From Minisyncoccota bacterium (GTDB taxonomy: Bacteria > Patescibacteriota > Minisyncoccia > Phycocordibacterales > UBA5272), in NCBI GenBank assembly GCA_022843645.1, contig JALHNF010000013.1, forward strand, positions 1 through 14,109: DNA of 14,109 nucleotides, written 5' to 3'. The notes under the pieces are model-generated. The model was not told where the DNA came from and searched no databases. It was given only the letters and a program-made list of their open reading frames with translations. Positions 1-5,860 of the stretch are shown here, piece after piece. How positions within the stretch are numbered: the stretch's first letter is position 1; every line of letters begins with the position of its first letter. The translations under genes were made by a program, and so were the position numbers.

Positions 1-121
1 GCCGTATCTCCTTCAACTCGGGCTTATTGATAGAACTCCGCGAGGACGAATGGCTACCACAAAAGCATACGAACATCTTGGGTTTCCTGTACCGGCACAC
101 CTAGAACAAAAACTTCTTTGA
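1..121 (+). CDS. ruvB: RuvB Holliday junction helicase, C-terminal end (partial)
   Basis: This is the last 39 codons of a gene that enters from the left edge; the reading phase begins at base 2 and the stop is TGA at 119-121. The fragment ends in a winged-helix stretch containing LIDRTPRGRMAT, which matches the conserved IQRTPRGR-AT signature in the C-terminal DNA-binding domain of RuvB. RuvB is the hexameric AAA+ motor that drives branch migration of Holliday junctions together with RuvA. The ATPase domain lies outside the window. ruvC begins 3 nt after the stop, so the two are surely co-transcribed, with motor and resolvase side by side. No ruvA is visible here. Confidence 0.9.
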   Translation, partial: PYLLQLGLIDRTPRGRMATTKAYEHLGFPVPAHLEQKLL

Positions 122-124
122 GGT

Positions 125-601
125 ATGCGAATTATAGGTATTGATCCTGGTTTTGGCAGGCTTGGCATTGGAATCATCGATACACAAAATAAAAAAGAGT
201 TGTACGCACATTCTCTGTGTTTTGAAACGAGCCCAAAAGATTCATTTCACACACGATTGCAAAGTATCGGCTCTGTTGTTCGAGACACGTGCATCATATG
301 GAAGCCAGACCACGCAAGTGTTGAGACACTTTTTTTTGAAAAAAACCAAAAAACCGCAATGCACGTAGCAGAAGCTCGTGGGGTTATTGTCTACGAGTTA
401 TTAAAAAATGGTGTGGAGGTTTTTGAATACACCCCACTTCAGGTGAAAATCGCGCTAACTGGTTTTGGTAAAGCAGAGAAAAGCCAAGTGGCATTTATGA
501 CAGAAAAAATATTAAAATTAGAAAAAGAAAAAAGGCTTGACGACGAACTCGACGCGCTTGCGCTTGCAATTACACACAATTCATCATTTCGTGAAAAGTA
601 G
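125..601 (+). CDS. ruvC: Holliday junction resolvase RuvC
   Basis: A 158-residue RuvC endonuclease, close to the usual family length. It cuts Holliday junctions symmetrically at the end of recombinational repair, acting with RuvAB. The RNase H-like fold starts with GIDPGFGRLGIG, giving catalytic D7. The second acidic residue is E67 in ASVETLFF, and the last pair is D140 and D143 in DDELDALALAITH, matching the DxxDALA motif. All four metal-binding acids are therefore present and the enzyme should be active. The start is ATG at 125; the codon two positions upstream in this frame is a stop, so no longer form is possible. The GAGG before it lies only 1 nt from the ATG, too close for a normal Shine-Dalgarno. 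It follows ruvB by 3 nt in an operon. Confidence 0.95.
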   Translation: MRIIGIDPGFGRLGIGIIDTQNKKELYAHSLCFETSPKDSFHTRLQSIGSVVRDTCIIWKPDHASVETLFFEKNQKTAMHVAEARGVIVYELLKNGVEVFEYTPLQVKIALTGFGKAEKSQVAFMTEKILKLEKEKRLDDELDALALAITHNSSFREK

Positions 602-655
602 CAACACTTGCACTCTCTGCCTTTTTTTGTTACAACAATGCATGAACATATTTGT

Positions 656-844
656 ATGAGTGACGATACACAAAAAGAAGACGAGATAAAAGAAGGTGAG
701 TTAGATGTTGATGTTTTAGACGGCGCATTTGATGATCACGGTTTTGGTGACGAGGAAGATACTCCTCTCCACCCTATTGAAGACAGCTCAGGAGATGAAG
801 AAAGTGCTGAGTGGCTAACACACGATGACAATGAAGACTGGTAA
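656..844 (+). CDS. Small highly acidic protein of unknown function
   Basis: A 62-residue protein that I do not recognise. Of its residues 26 are Asp or Glu, with only two Lys and no Arg, so it is strongly negative and probably disordered. Acidic runs such as FGDEEDT and GDEES alternate with a few hydrophobics, and it ends in DNEDW. I chose the ATG at 656 because the acidic composition begins there. An ATG at 638 and a TTG at 608 are in frame upstream but add an unrelated, less acidic leader. It lies 54 nt after ruvC on the same strand with no promoter visible between them, and a strong hairpin overlaps its stop codon, so it is probably the last gene of the ruv operon. A DNA-mimic or nucleoprotein-binding role is possible but speculative. 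Confidence 0.6.
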   Translation: MSDDTQKEDEIKEGELDVDVLDGAFDDHGFGDEEDTPLHPIEDSSGDEESAEWLTHDDNEDW

Positions 845-881
845 CAATAAAACCCTTCACAACGAAGGGTTTTATTGTTAC
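841..881. terminator. Bidirectional intrinsic terminator, perfect 18-bp stem
   Basis: The left arm 841-858 and right arm 864-881 are perfect reverse complements (18 bp) around a 5-nt loop. The stem has a GAAGGG/CCCTTC core next to the loop and an A/T-rich base, so each strand reads GGGTTTTATTGTT as it leaves the hairpin. It sits between convergent genes: the acidic protein (stop at 842-844, inside the left arm) and tyrS (stop at 898-900). It should therefore stop transcripts from both sides. The T-tract is interrupted by A and G, so efficiency is uncertain. Confidence 0.85.
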
Positions 882-897
882 CAAAAACTACCTTGAT

Positions 898-2085
898 TTA
901 AACAAATCGTACAAATCTTCTTTTACCTATTTTAATAACACACGGGACAGCAGGTCTCCATTTTGGATCGTGTATGATTTCACCCTCATGCACACCCACC
1001 GCGCCCTCTTTTACAAGACGTACCCACTCTGTCTTAGACTCAATGATTTTTTTGTTTTTTAGCTCAAGAGGAATATCTGCAACACCGAGCGCTATTTCAG
1101 CCATGTCCTCAGGAAGAGCTCCCTTAGCAAACACGTTTTCGAATTGTTCTTCAGCTTTTGCAGCAGCTTTTTCAGAGTGATACATAGTGACAACTTCGCG
1201 AGCCAGACGCATTTTGTGAATCTTTGGATTCTCGCCTTGTAAAATAGCTTTTTCGATAGCTTTTATTTCATGGAGCGGTATGTCGGTGACAAGAGTTAAG
1301 TACTTCACAATCAAGTCGTCTCGGAGCGACATGATTTTGCCATACATGTCGTTTGGTTCATCTACTATTGTGATAATGTTTCCCCAGCTCGTAGACATTT
1401 TTCTTCCATCAGTACCCTCTAGCATTTGTACAGTAAGCACATTTTGCTCTTTTTTACCGTAGTGCTTCTGAATGTATCGGCCGGCTTTTAAGTTAAACAG
1501 TTGGTCAAACCCTCCAATTTCTACATCAGCATTGATAGCAACAGAGTCGTATCCTTGCATAAGTGGGTACATGAGTTCACGCAATGACACTTCTTCACCT
1601 TTCTCTATTCGTTCGGCAAAGTTTCGACGAGCAACCATTTGTTGCACTGTAAAACTTTCAGCAAGCTGACATATTTCCTGAAAACCAAGCGGTCGAAGCC
1701 AGTCGCTGTTGTATACAAACTCAACCCTGTCAATATCAACAATCTTGCCGATTTGAGCCTTGTAGTCTCGCATGTTTTCTTCAATGCTTTCACGGGTGAG
1801 CATCGGGCGCTTTGCAAGCTTGTCCGAAGGGTCGCCAATTTGGGCAGTAAAGTCTCCAATAATAAGAACGATCTGATGTCCCAAGAGCTGAAACTGTCTT
1901 AATTTTCGTAAAGGAATGGCGCGGCCAATATGAATTTTCGGACCCGTTGGATCAATGCCGAACTTGATTCTTAGTTGCCGACCAGAAAGAAGTTCTTTTT
2001 TTAAATCTTCTCTCACAAAACAATCTTCAACACCACGAGAGAGAATTTCCTCTATTTTTTCAGGATTTGTGTCAATACTAGGCAT
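898..2085 (-). CDS. tyrS: Tyrosyl-tRNA synthetase
   Basis: A 395-residue class I aminoacyl-tRNA synthetase that attaches tyrosine to tRNA-Tyr in the cytoplasm. The Rossmann catalytic domain opens with KFGIDPTGPKIHIGRA; the HIGH-type signature reads HIGR at residues 52-55. It continues with LIIGDFTAQIGDPSDK, the tyrosine- and tRNA-binding GGFDQLFNLKAGR (191-203) and KMSTS (229-233) as the KMSKS loop. The sequence most resembles the TyrZ/TyrS2 branch. Residues from about 340 to the end form a short S4-like RNA-binding tail. The frame stays open far upstream, but that stretch runs antisense through the neighbouring PBP gene and does not look like a synthetase. I chose ATG at 2085, where family homology begins and which lies 9 nt after a -10 element. 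Confidence 0.95.
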   Translation of the reverse strand: MPSIDTNPEKIEEILSRGVEDCFVREDLKKELLSGRQLRIKFGIDPTGPKIHIGRAIPLRKLRQFQLLGHQIVLIIGDFTAQIGDPSDKLAKRPMLTRESIEENMRDYKAQIGKIVDIDRVEFVYNSDWLRPLGFQEICQLAESFTVQQMVARRNFAERIEKGEEVSLRELMYPLMQGYDSVAINADVEIGGFDQLFNLKAGRYIQKHYGKKEQNVLTVQMLEGTDGRKMSTSWGNIITIVDEPNDMYGKIMSLRDDLIVKYLTLVTDIPLHEIKAIEKAILQGENPKIHKMRLAREVVTMYHSEKAAAKAEEQFENVFAKGALPEDMAEIALGVADIPLELKNKKIIESKTEWVRLVKEGAVGVHEGEIIHDPKWRPAVPCVIKIGKRRFVRFV

Positions 2086-2094
2086 ATATACCCA

Positions 2095-2103
2095 ATTATA
2101 GCA
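2095..2103 (-). promoter_or_regulatory. tyrS promoter, extended -10
   Basis: On the minus strand this reads TGCTATAAT, a perfect -10 hexamer with the extended TGn element. Only 9 nt separate the hexamer from the tyrS ATG, so the transcript should start at or within about 3 nt of the start codon. No convincing -35 lies at 16-18 bp; TTGGCA is present but 20 bp away. Confidence 0.7.
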
Positions 2104-2111
2104 TTCCAAGA

Positions 2112-2120
2112 TGATATACT
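2112..2120 (+). promoter_or_regulatory. PBP gene promoter, extended -10
   Basis: Reads TGATATACT, an extended -10 element with hexamer TATACT. The hexamer ends 8 nt before the ATG at 2129, again predicting a leaderless or nearly leaderless mRNA. Its -35 zone would fall on the tyrS -10 (2095-2100) and the tyrS -35 zone on this hexamer, so the two divergent promoters should compete for polymerase. Confidence 0.65.
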
Positions 2121-2128
2121 TGCCAATA

Positions 2129-4300
2129 ATGATACAACGTAAAAAAATGAAGAAACTCGTCCGAGATCTCATTATTTTTGGATCTTCTCTGGTTTTTCTG
2201 ATAATTACAGCCATTTTTGTATGGGTTGCCACTATTGATTTGCCTGATCTTAATAATTTCGAGAGTAGAAAAGTGGCAAATTCCACAAAAATATTTGACC
2301 GAACAGGAAAAGTGCTCCTATACAACATTCATCAAGATATTAAGCGCACTGAGGTGCCCTTCGAAGAAATAAGCACATACATAAAACAGGCACATATTGC
2401 AGTGGAAGATGCACACTTTTATGAACACATCGGCATACGTCCAACCTCGATTGTTCGTGCGGTCATCGAAAATATCCTTCCGGGAGGTGGAAGTAGCGGT
2501 GGTTCAACCATTACCCAACAAGTAATCAAAAATGCTATTCTTACACGTGACCGAGCAATCACAAGAAAGATAAAGGAGTGGATATTAGCTATAAAACTCG
2601 AACAAATTCTTACAAAAGAACAGATTTTAACAACGTATTTGAACGAAAGCCCGTACGGAGGAACAATGTATGGCGTAGAAGAGGCGTCTCGTGCGTATTT
2701 TAATAAATCTGCTAAAGATGTTGGTTTGGTGGAAGCGGCATACCTCGCAGCAATGCCTCAACGGCCATCTTTTTTCTCGCCGTACGGTAAAAACAGAGAC
2801 GCTTTGGAAGAGCGTAAGAACTTTGTATTGCGACGAATGTTTGAGGCTGGTTTTATTACAGAAACACAAATGGAGGAGTCTCAAGCAACTCGACTGGAAT
2901 TCCAACCAATAACCGAGAGTTCTGGAAAAGCTCTTCATTTTGTTTTTTATATTCGTGAATACCTCGAGGAAAAGTATGGCGTAGAAGCCTTAGAGCAAGG
3001 AGGGTTGCAAGTCATCACAACACTCGATTACAACCTACAAAAACAACACGAGGAGACCCTTAAAAACTATGTCCTAAAAAACGAGCCTGTGACCGGGATG
3101 TCAAACGCCAGCCTTGTCGCCATAGATCCGAAAACAGGTCAAATACTTTCCATGATCGGCTCCCGTGATTTCTTTGATGAAAAGATTGACGGAAAGTTTA
3201 ACGTTGCCACACAAGGAAGACAGCCTGGTTCCGCAATAAAACCAATAGTATACGCGTCGTTGTTTGAGAAGGGGTACACCCCAGAGACTGTGGTGTTTGA
3301 TTTACCAACAGAGTTTAATACGTATTGTGATGTAAGTGGCAACCCTCCACCAGGAGAAGACAAGTCGATGTGCTACATGCCAAACAACTACGATAACGAG
3401 TTTCGTGGCCCTGTTTCGTTTAGAAGTGCTTTGGCACAATCACTTAATATACCCGCAGTAAAAGCTTTGTATTTAACAGGTTTAGATGATGCAATTTCTC
3501 TCGCAACACAAATGGGTATCAAAGGTCTTAATGACAAAAACAGGCTTGGATTGACGCTTGTTTTGGGTGGTGGAGAGGTTTCGTTGCTTGATCTCGTAAG
3601 CGCATATGGTGTGTTTGCAACAGAGGGAGTGCAACATGCCACTGTTGGAATATTAAAAGTTACTGACCGTGACGGTGTTGTTCTCGAAGAATACAAAGAG
3701 CGGGGTGTGCGTGTACTACAAGAAGAGACAGCTCGCCAAATATCAAGTATTTTAAGTGATGCACAGGCTAGAGTACCAGCATTTTCACTAAGTTCACCAC
3801 TTACATATGCAGATCGTTCTGTTGCAGTAAAAACAGGTACGACACAAAACTATAGGGATGTATGGACGGTTGGGTATACACCTTCGATTGTTGTTGGTTT
3901 GTGGGGAGGTAACAATAACAACACATCAATGGTACGAAGAACCTCTGGATATATTTTGGCACCACTTTGGCGAGAGGTTATGGATATAAGCCTTGCAAGC
4001 TCAACTGAGCTTGAGCACTTTACCCCGTACACAAGTGCAACCTCAACAGAGTTTGTAAAACCAATACTTGGAGGATCTTGGTGCACACAAACAAATGAAG
4101 GTACCCCGATTGTACACGATATTCTTCATTGGGTACAAAAAAAGAACCCTCTTGGTCCTTACCCAGAAAACCCAAGTCTCGACCCTCAGTACTATCACTG
4201 GGAATACCCTGTGCAGTCGTGGCTCACACAGAACCCTCGTGTTTGTGGAAACACAACCCCACAAACACCAGTAGGCACCCCAACAACCACTCCTTTCTAG
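2129..4300 (+). CDS. Class A penicillin-binding protein (transglycosylase/transpeptidase)
   Basis: A 723-residue bifunctional cell-wall synthase that polymerises glycan strands from lipid II and cross-links the stem peptides on the outer face of the membrane. A short basic cytoplasmic tail is followed by one membrane helix at about 9-36. The GT51 domain shows AVEDAHFYEHIGI with catalytic E93, and GGSTITQQVIKN near 124-135. The transpeptidase domain has the active-site GSAIK (S368, K371), SLN at 438-440 and KTGT starting at 568. All catalytic motifs are intact. The tail beyond about 640 holds a pair of cysteines (SWCTQ and RVCGN) and ends in a Thr/Pro-rich stretch. An ATG at 2111 is in frame but lies upstream of the -10 hexamer, so I prefer 2129. 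It ends directly against the convergent gene at 4301. Confidence 0.93.
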   Translation: MIQRKKMKKLVRDLIIFGSSLVFLIITAIFVWVATIDLPDLNNFESRKVANSTKIFDRTGKVLLYNIHQDIKRTEVPFEEISTYIKQAHIAVEDAHFYEHIGIRPTSIVRAVIENILPGGGSSGGSTITQQVIKNAILTRDRAITRKIKEWILAIKLEQILTKEQILTTYLNESPYGGTMYGVEEASRAYFNKSAKDVGLVEAAYLAAMPQRPSFFSPYGKNRDALEERKNFVLRRMFEAGFITETQMEESQATRLEFQPITESSGKALHFVFYIREYLEEKYGVEALEQGGLQVITTLDYNLQKQHEETLKNYVLKNEPVTGMSNASLVAIDPKTGQILSMIGSRDFFDEKIDGKFNVATQGRQPGSAIKPIVYASLFEKGYTPETVVFDLPTEFNTYCDVSGNPPPGEDKSMCYMPNNYDNEFRGPVSFRSALAQSLNIPAVKALYLTGLDDAISLATQMGIKGLNDKNRLGLTLVLGGGEVSLLDLVSAYGVFATEGVQHATVGILKVTDRDGVVLEEYKERGVRVLQEETARQISSILSDAQARVPAFSLSSPLTYADRSVAVKTGTTQNYRDVWTVGYTPSIVVGLWGGNNNNTSMVRRTSGYILAPLWREVMDISLASSTELEHFTPYTSATSTEFVKPILGGSWCTQTNEGTPIVHDILHWVQKKNPLGPYPENPSLDPQYYHWEYPVQSWLTQNPRVCGNTTPQTPVGTPTTTPF

Positions 4301-4540
4301 TCACAGAAAAATTTGATACTTCTTACTTGTTTTTTCAAAAAGAAGAGTTTCAATTTCTTCTTTTTTTAAGAGTATTTCTGTTTTTTGAACACGAGATGCT
4401 TGTAGTATTTTGATTTGTAAGCCACGAATACTTATCTTACCCCTGTAATACTCTTGTAAAATACGCTCTATATCATCTTTTTCTTGTTTTTTTACAATAA
4501 GTGGTCCTAAAAATCGTGAGAACAAGCTCTCGTCAATCAT
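4301..4540 (-). CDS. Small protein after dnaN, possible DciA/DUF721-like
   Basis: A 79-residue basic protein starting at ATG 4538-4540, 4 nt after the dnaN stop, so clearly in the dnaA-dnaN strand block. It has an N-terminal helical part (SLFSRFLGPL, then KQEKDDIERILQEYY), a central strand (KISIRGLQIKIL) and a Lys/Glu-rich helix (KTEILLKKEEIETLLFEK). A strand followed by a helix with the pattern QxELxLxKEEI resembles the C-terminal half of DUF721/DciA proteins, which load the replicative helicase and in some bacteria are encoded close to dnaN. The conserved Trp-containing first helix of DUF721 is not evident. The assignment is a pattern and context guess; the protein could equally be an unrelated lineage-specific one. 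No recF follows dnaN. Confidence 0.45.
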   Translation of the reverse strand: MIDESLFSRFLGPLIVKKQEKDDIERILQEYYRGKISIRGLQIKILQASRVQKTEILLKKEEIETLLFEKTSKKYQIFL

Positions 4541-4544
4541 ACAA

Positions 4545-5648
4545 CTATCTTGATAGAGGCATAATCAAGTAAATAAACGATCCATCTGCAGCACTTTTTA
4601 CAATAATGGGTTTCTGGACCGTTGTGCACTCAAAAATAATACTTTCTTTTACCAGATAAGAAAGAACGTCATTTAAATACTTACTATTAATGCTCAATGT
4701 GAGTGGCTCCCCTTGAATGGTAGCACTTAGAAACTGTGTCGACGACCCAACATCTCCATTTTCCGTACTTATTTTACAACCCTTTTCATCAGGGATCATT
4801 TCGAAGGTAACTTGATTATACCTATCTGTAAACAAAGATAGTGTTCTTATAATGTTTTGAACATCATGCTTCAAAACAGTAACCGTGGTCGTCCCTGATA
4901 GTGGAATAATTTGCCTGTAGTTAGGGAAGATACCGTCAATAAGACGTATGTGTACTGTTTGTGATTCATTTTTAATTAAAAGGGTATTTTTATTGAACTC
5001 AAACTCAACATCTTTGCTGAAATGTTTTAGTATTTTCAAAAGTTCTGGTACGAGCTTGTTTGGAAGAAGAAGGTGAAGCTGTTCACACCCCTTGAGACGT
5101 ATTTTTTTCTCCGCTAGACGATAGGAGTCTGTAGAAACGAAGACTATCTCGTTTTCCACACCATACACATACACAGAGGCAATTTCTGGCTTCAGATCGC
5201 TTTGTGCTGCCGCAAAAGAAACCATTGATACACCTTCTACTATTTTCTCAACAGGAATAGTAAGTTTTGTTGCATTTTCTGAGATATTTGGAATATGGGG
5301 AAAATCTTCAAATGGTGTCAATTTTAATGTGTGTGTATTTTTACCGTACTCAACATACAAAACTGAGTCTGAGCTCCATAAAACAATGTTTTTTTCTTGT
5401 GTAACAATAGATTGAACAAGTTTTGTTATTGTTTCTCCATGAATAAGACACTTTCCAACCTCTTCTACTTTTACAGGTATACGTATTTCACTTGAAGTAT
5501 CTATAGTTGTAGAGCGAAATAAAATGGAATGATTTGAGACTTCGATATATATATTCTGGAGGAGTACACTTGTTGCTTGTTTTGAGACAGTTACCGAGAC
5601 AAGTTCTAGAGCTTGTTTCAGTTTATCAATTGTACACTCGATTTTCAT
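4545..5648 (-). CDS. dnaN: DNA polymerase III beta subunit (sliding clamp)
   Basis: A 367-residue beta clamp, the dimeric ring that tethers DNA polymerase III to the template. Length fits the three-domain family (about 1-120, 125-245 and 250-367). Recognisable motifs are STDSYRLA at 172-179 (family ATDGHRLA), DGIFPNYRQIIP at 238-249 (family GxFPDY), SINSKYLNDVL near 319-329, and the C-terminal MPLSR, which forms part of the pocket for clamp-binding peptides. The start is ATG at 5646-5648, exactly where homology begins (MKIECTIDKLKQAL). No Shine-Dalgarno is present. It is 200 bp downstream of dnaA, separated by the putative origin, with its own -10 candidates and DnaA boxes upstream, and is followed after 4 nt by the possible DciA-like gene. 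Confidence 0.96.
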   Translation of the reverse strand: MKIECTIDKLKQALELVSVTVSKQATSVLLQNIYIEVSNHSILFRSTTIDTSSEIRIPVKVEEVGKCLIHGETITKLVQSIVTQEKNIVLWSSDSVLYVEYGKNTHTLKLTPFEDFPHIPNISENATKLTIPVEKIVEGVSMVSFAAAQSDLKPEIASVYVYGVENEIVFVSTDSYRLAEKKIRLKGCEQLHLLLPNKLVPELLKILKHFSKDVEFEFNKNTLLIKNESQTVHIRLIDGIFPNYRQIIPLSGTTTVTVLKHDVQNIIRTLSLFTDRYNQVTFEMIPDEKGCKISTENGDVGSSTQFLSATIQGEPLTLSINSKYLNDVLSYLVKESIIFECTTVQKPIIVKSAADGSFIYLIMPLSR

Positions 5649-5657
5649 AGTATTAGT

Positions 5658-5673
5658 AGTATATAAGATTATA
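5658..5673 (-). promoter_or_regulatory. dnaN promoter -10 candidates
   Basis: On the minus strand TATAAT lies at 5668-5673 (19 nt before the dnaN ATG) and TATACT at 5658-5663 (9 nt before it). The second matches the 8-9 nt spacing seen at tyrS, pbp, dnaA and rpmH. Tandem DnaA boxes at 5689-5705 cover the -35 zone of the first, so DnaA could control dnaN. Confidence 0.5.
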
Positions 5674-5688
5674 TAGAGATATATGTCA

Positions 5689-5705
5689 TGTGGATATGTG
5701 GATAG
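5689..5705 (-). promoter_or_regulatory. Tandem DnaA boxes upstream of dnaN
   Basis: Two head-to-tail 9-mers, TGTGGATAT (5689-5697) and TGTGGATAG (5697-5705), share one base. On the minus strand these are ATATCCACA and CTATCCACA, each one mismatch from TTATCCACA. They lie 15 bp upstream of the TATAAT candidate for dnaN. Confidence 0.6.
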
Positions 5706-5809
5706 GTTGAAAACCTTGTTATTCTCGGTGTTTTTAGTTATTTTTATGTGTTTTTTATGTCTTTCTTGTGTGGAGACAAAATGACAACAAAAAGCTTTGT
5801 GGTATTAGA

Positions 5810-5843
5810 AGTATTTTATACACAGGTCTGTGTATAAAATACT
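5810..5843. repeat. Perfect 16-bp inverted repeat carrying two inverted DnaA boxes
   Basis: The arms AGTATTTTATACACAG (5810-5825) and CTGTGTATAAAATACT (5828-5843) are perfect reverse complements with a GT spacer. Each arm contains TTATACACA, which fits the DnaA-box consensus TTATNCACA and equals the E. coli R2 box, so two boxes face each other 4 bp apart. It lies 5 bp from the dnaA stop codon. It could also form a hairpin at the end of dnaA mRNA, but no T-run follows in the direction of dnaA transcription. Confidence 0.75.
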
Positions 5844-5860
5844 GTGGATTATGTGAATAA
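5843..5860 (-). promoter_or_regulatory. Two further DnaA boxes over the dnaA stop codon
   Basis: TGTGGATTA (5843-5851) and TGTGAATAA (5852-5860) abut directly. On the minus strand they are TAATCCACA (one mismatch) and TTATTCACA (a full match to TTATNCACA). They extend the palindromic box pair into a closely spaced group of four, and encode the last dnaA codons and its TAA. Confidence 0.55.

Larger units (their letters stand above)
5649..5860. other. Putative replication origin (oriC) between dnaA and dnaN
   Basis: The 200-bp gap, plus the last bases of dnaA, is strongly AT-rich and holds at least six DnaA-box-like 9-mers. Two are tandem near dnaN (5689-5705), two are inverted within a perfect palindrome (5816-5824 and 5829-5837), and two more run to 5860 over the dnaA stop codon. 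The middle (about 5718-5770) is a T-rich stretch suited to unwinding. TAG-rich triplets at 5649-5660, beside the tandem boxes, might be DnaA-trio-like, though this is weak. The dnaA-dnaN gap is a common origin location in bacteria, and the leftward dnaA-dnaN and rightward rpmH-rnpA-yidC arrangement fits. Confidence 0.65.

Noticed and set aside
120..123. GAGG before ruvC as a Shine-Dalgarno
   Set aside because: Only 1 nt separates it from the ATG, and it overlaps the ruvB stop codon; the spacing is too short to work normally.
608..655. TTG at 608 or ATG at 638 as start of the acidic protein
   Set aside because: The leader is compositionally unlike the rest; the acidic sequence begins at ATG 656. 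The 638 start cannot be fully excluded.
2111..2128. Earlier ATG for the PBP gene at 2111
   Set aside because: It lies upstream of the TATACT hexamer that should drive the gene, so it would not be on the transcript; it adds only six residues.
2086..2328. In-frame upstream extension of tyrS giving a 476-aa protein
   Set aside because: The extra 81 residues are antisense to the start of the PBP gene, show no synthetase similarity, and the real ATG at 2085 sits just behind a strong -10 element.
3996..4013. Short inverted repeat CAAGCTCA...TGAGCTTG
   Set aside because: It is inside the PBP coding region, has no T-tract and is short enough to arise by codon choice.
5810..5843. Palindrome read as a simple dnaA terminator
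   Set aside because: No T-run follows in the direction of dnaA transcription, and each arm contains a DnaA box, so an origin role is more likely; a hairpin role is not excluded.
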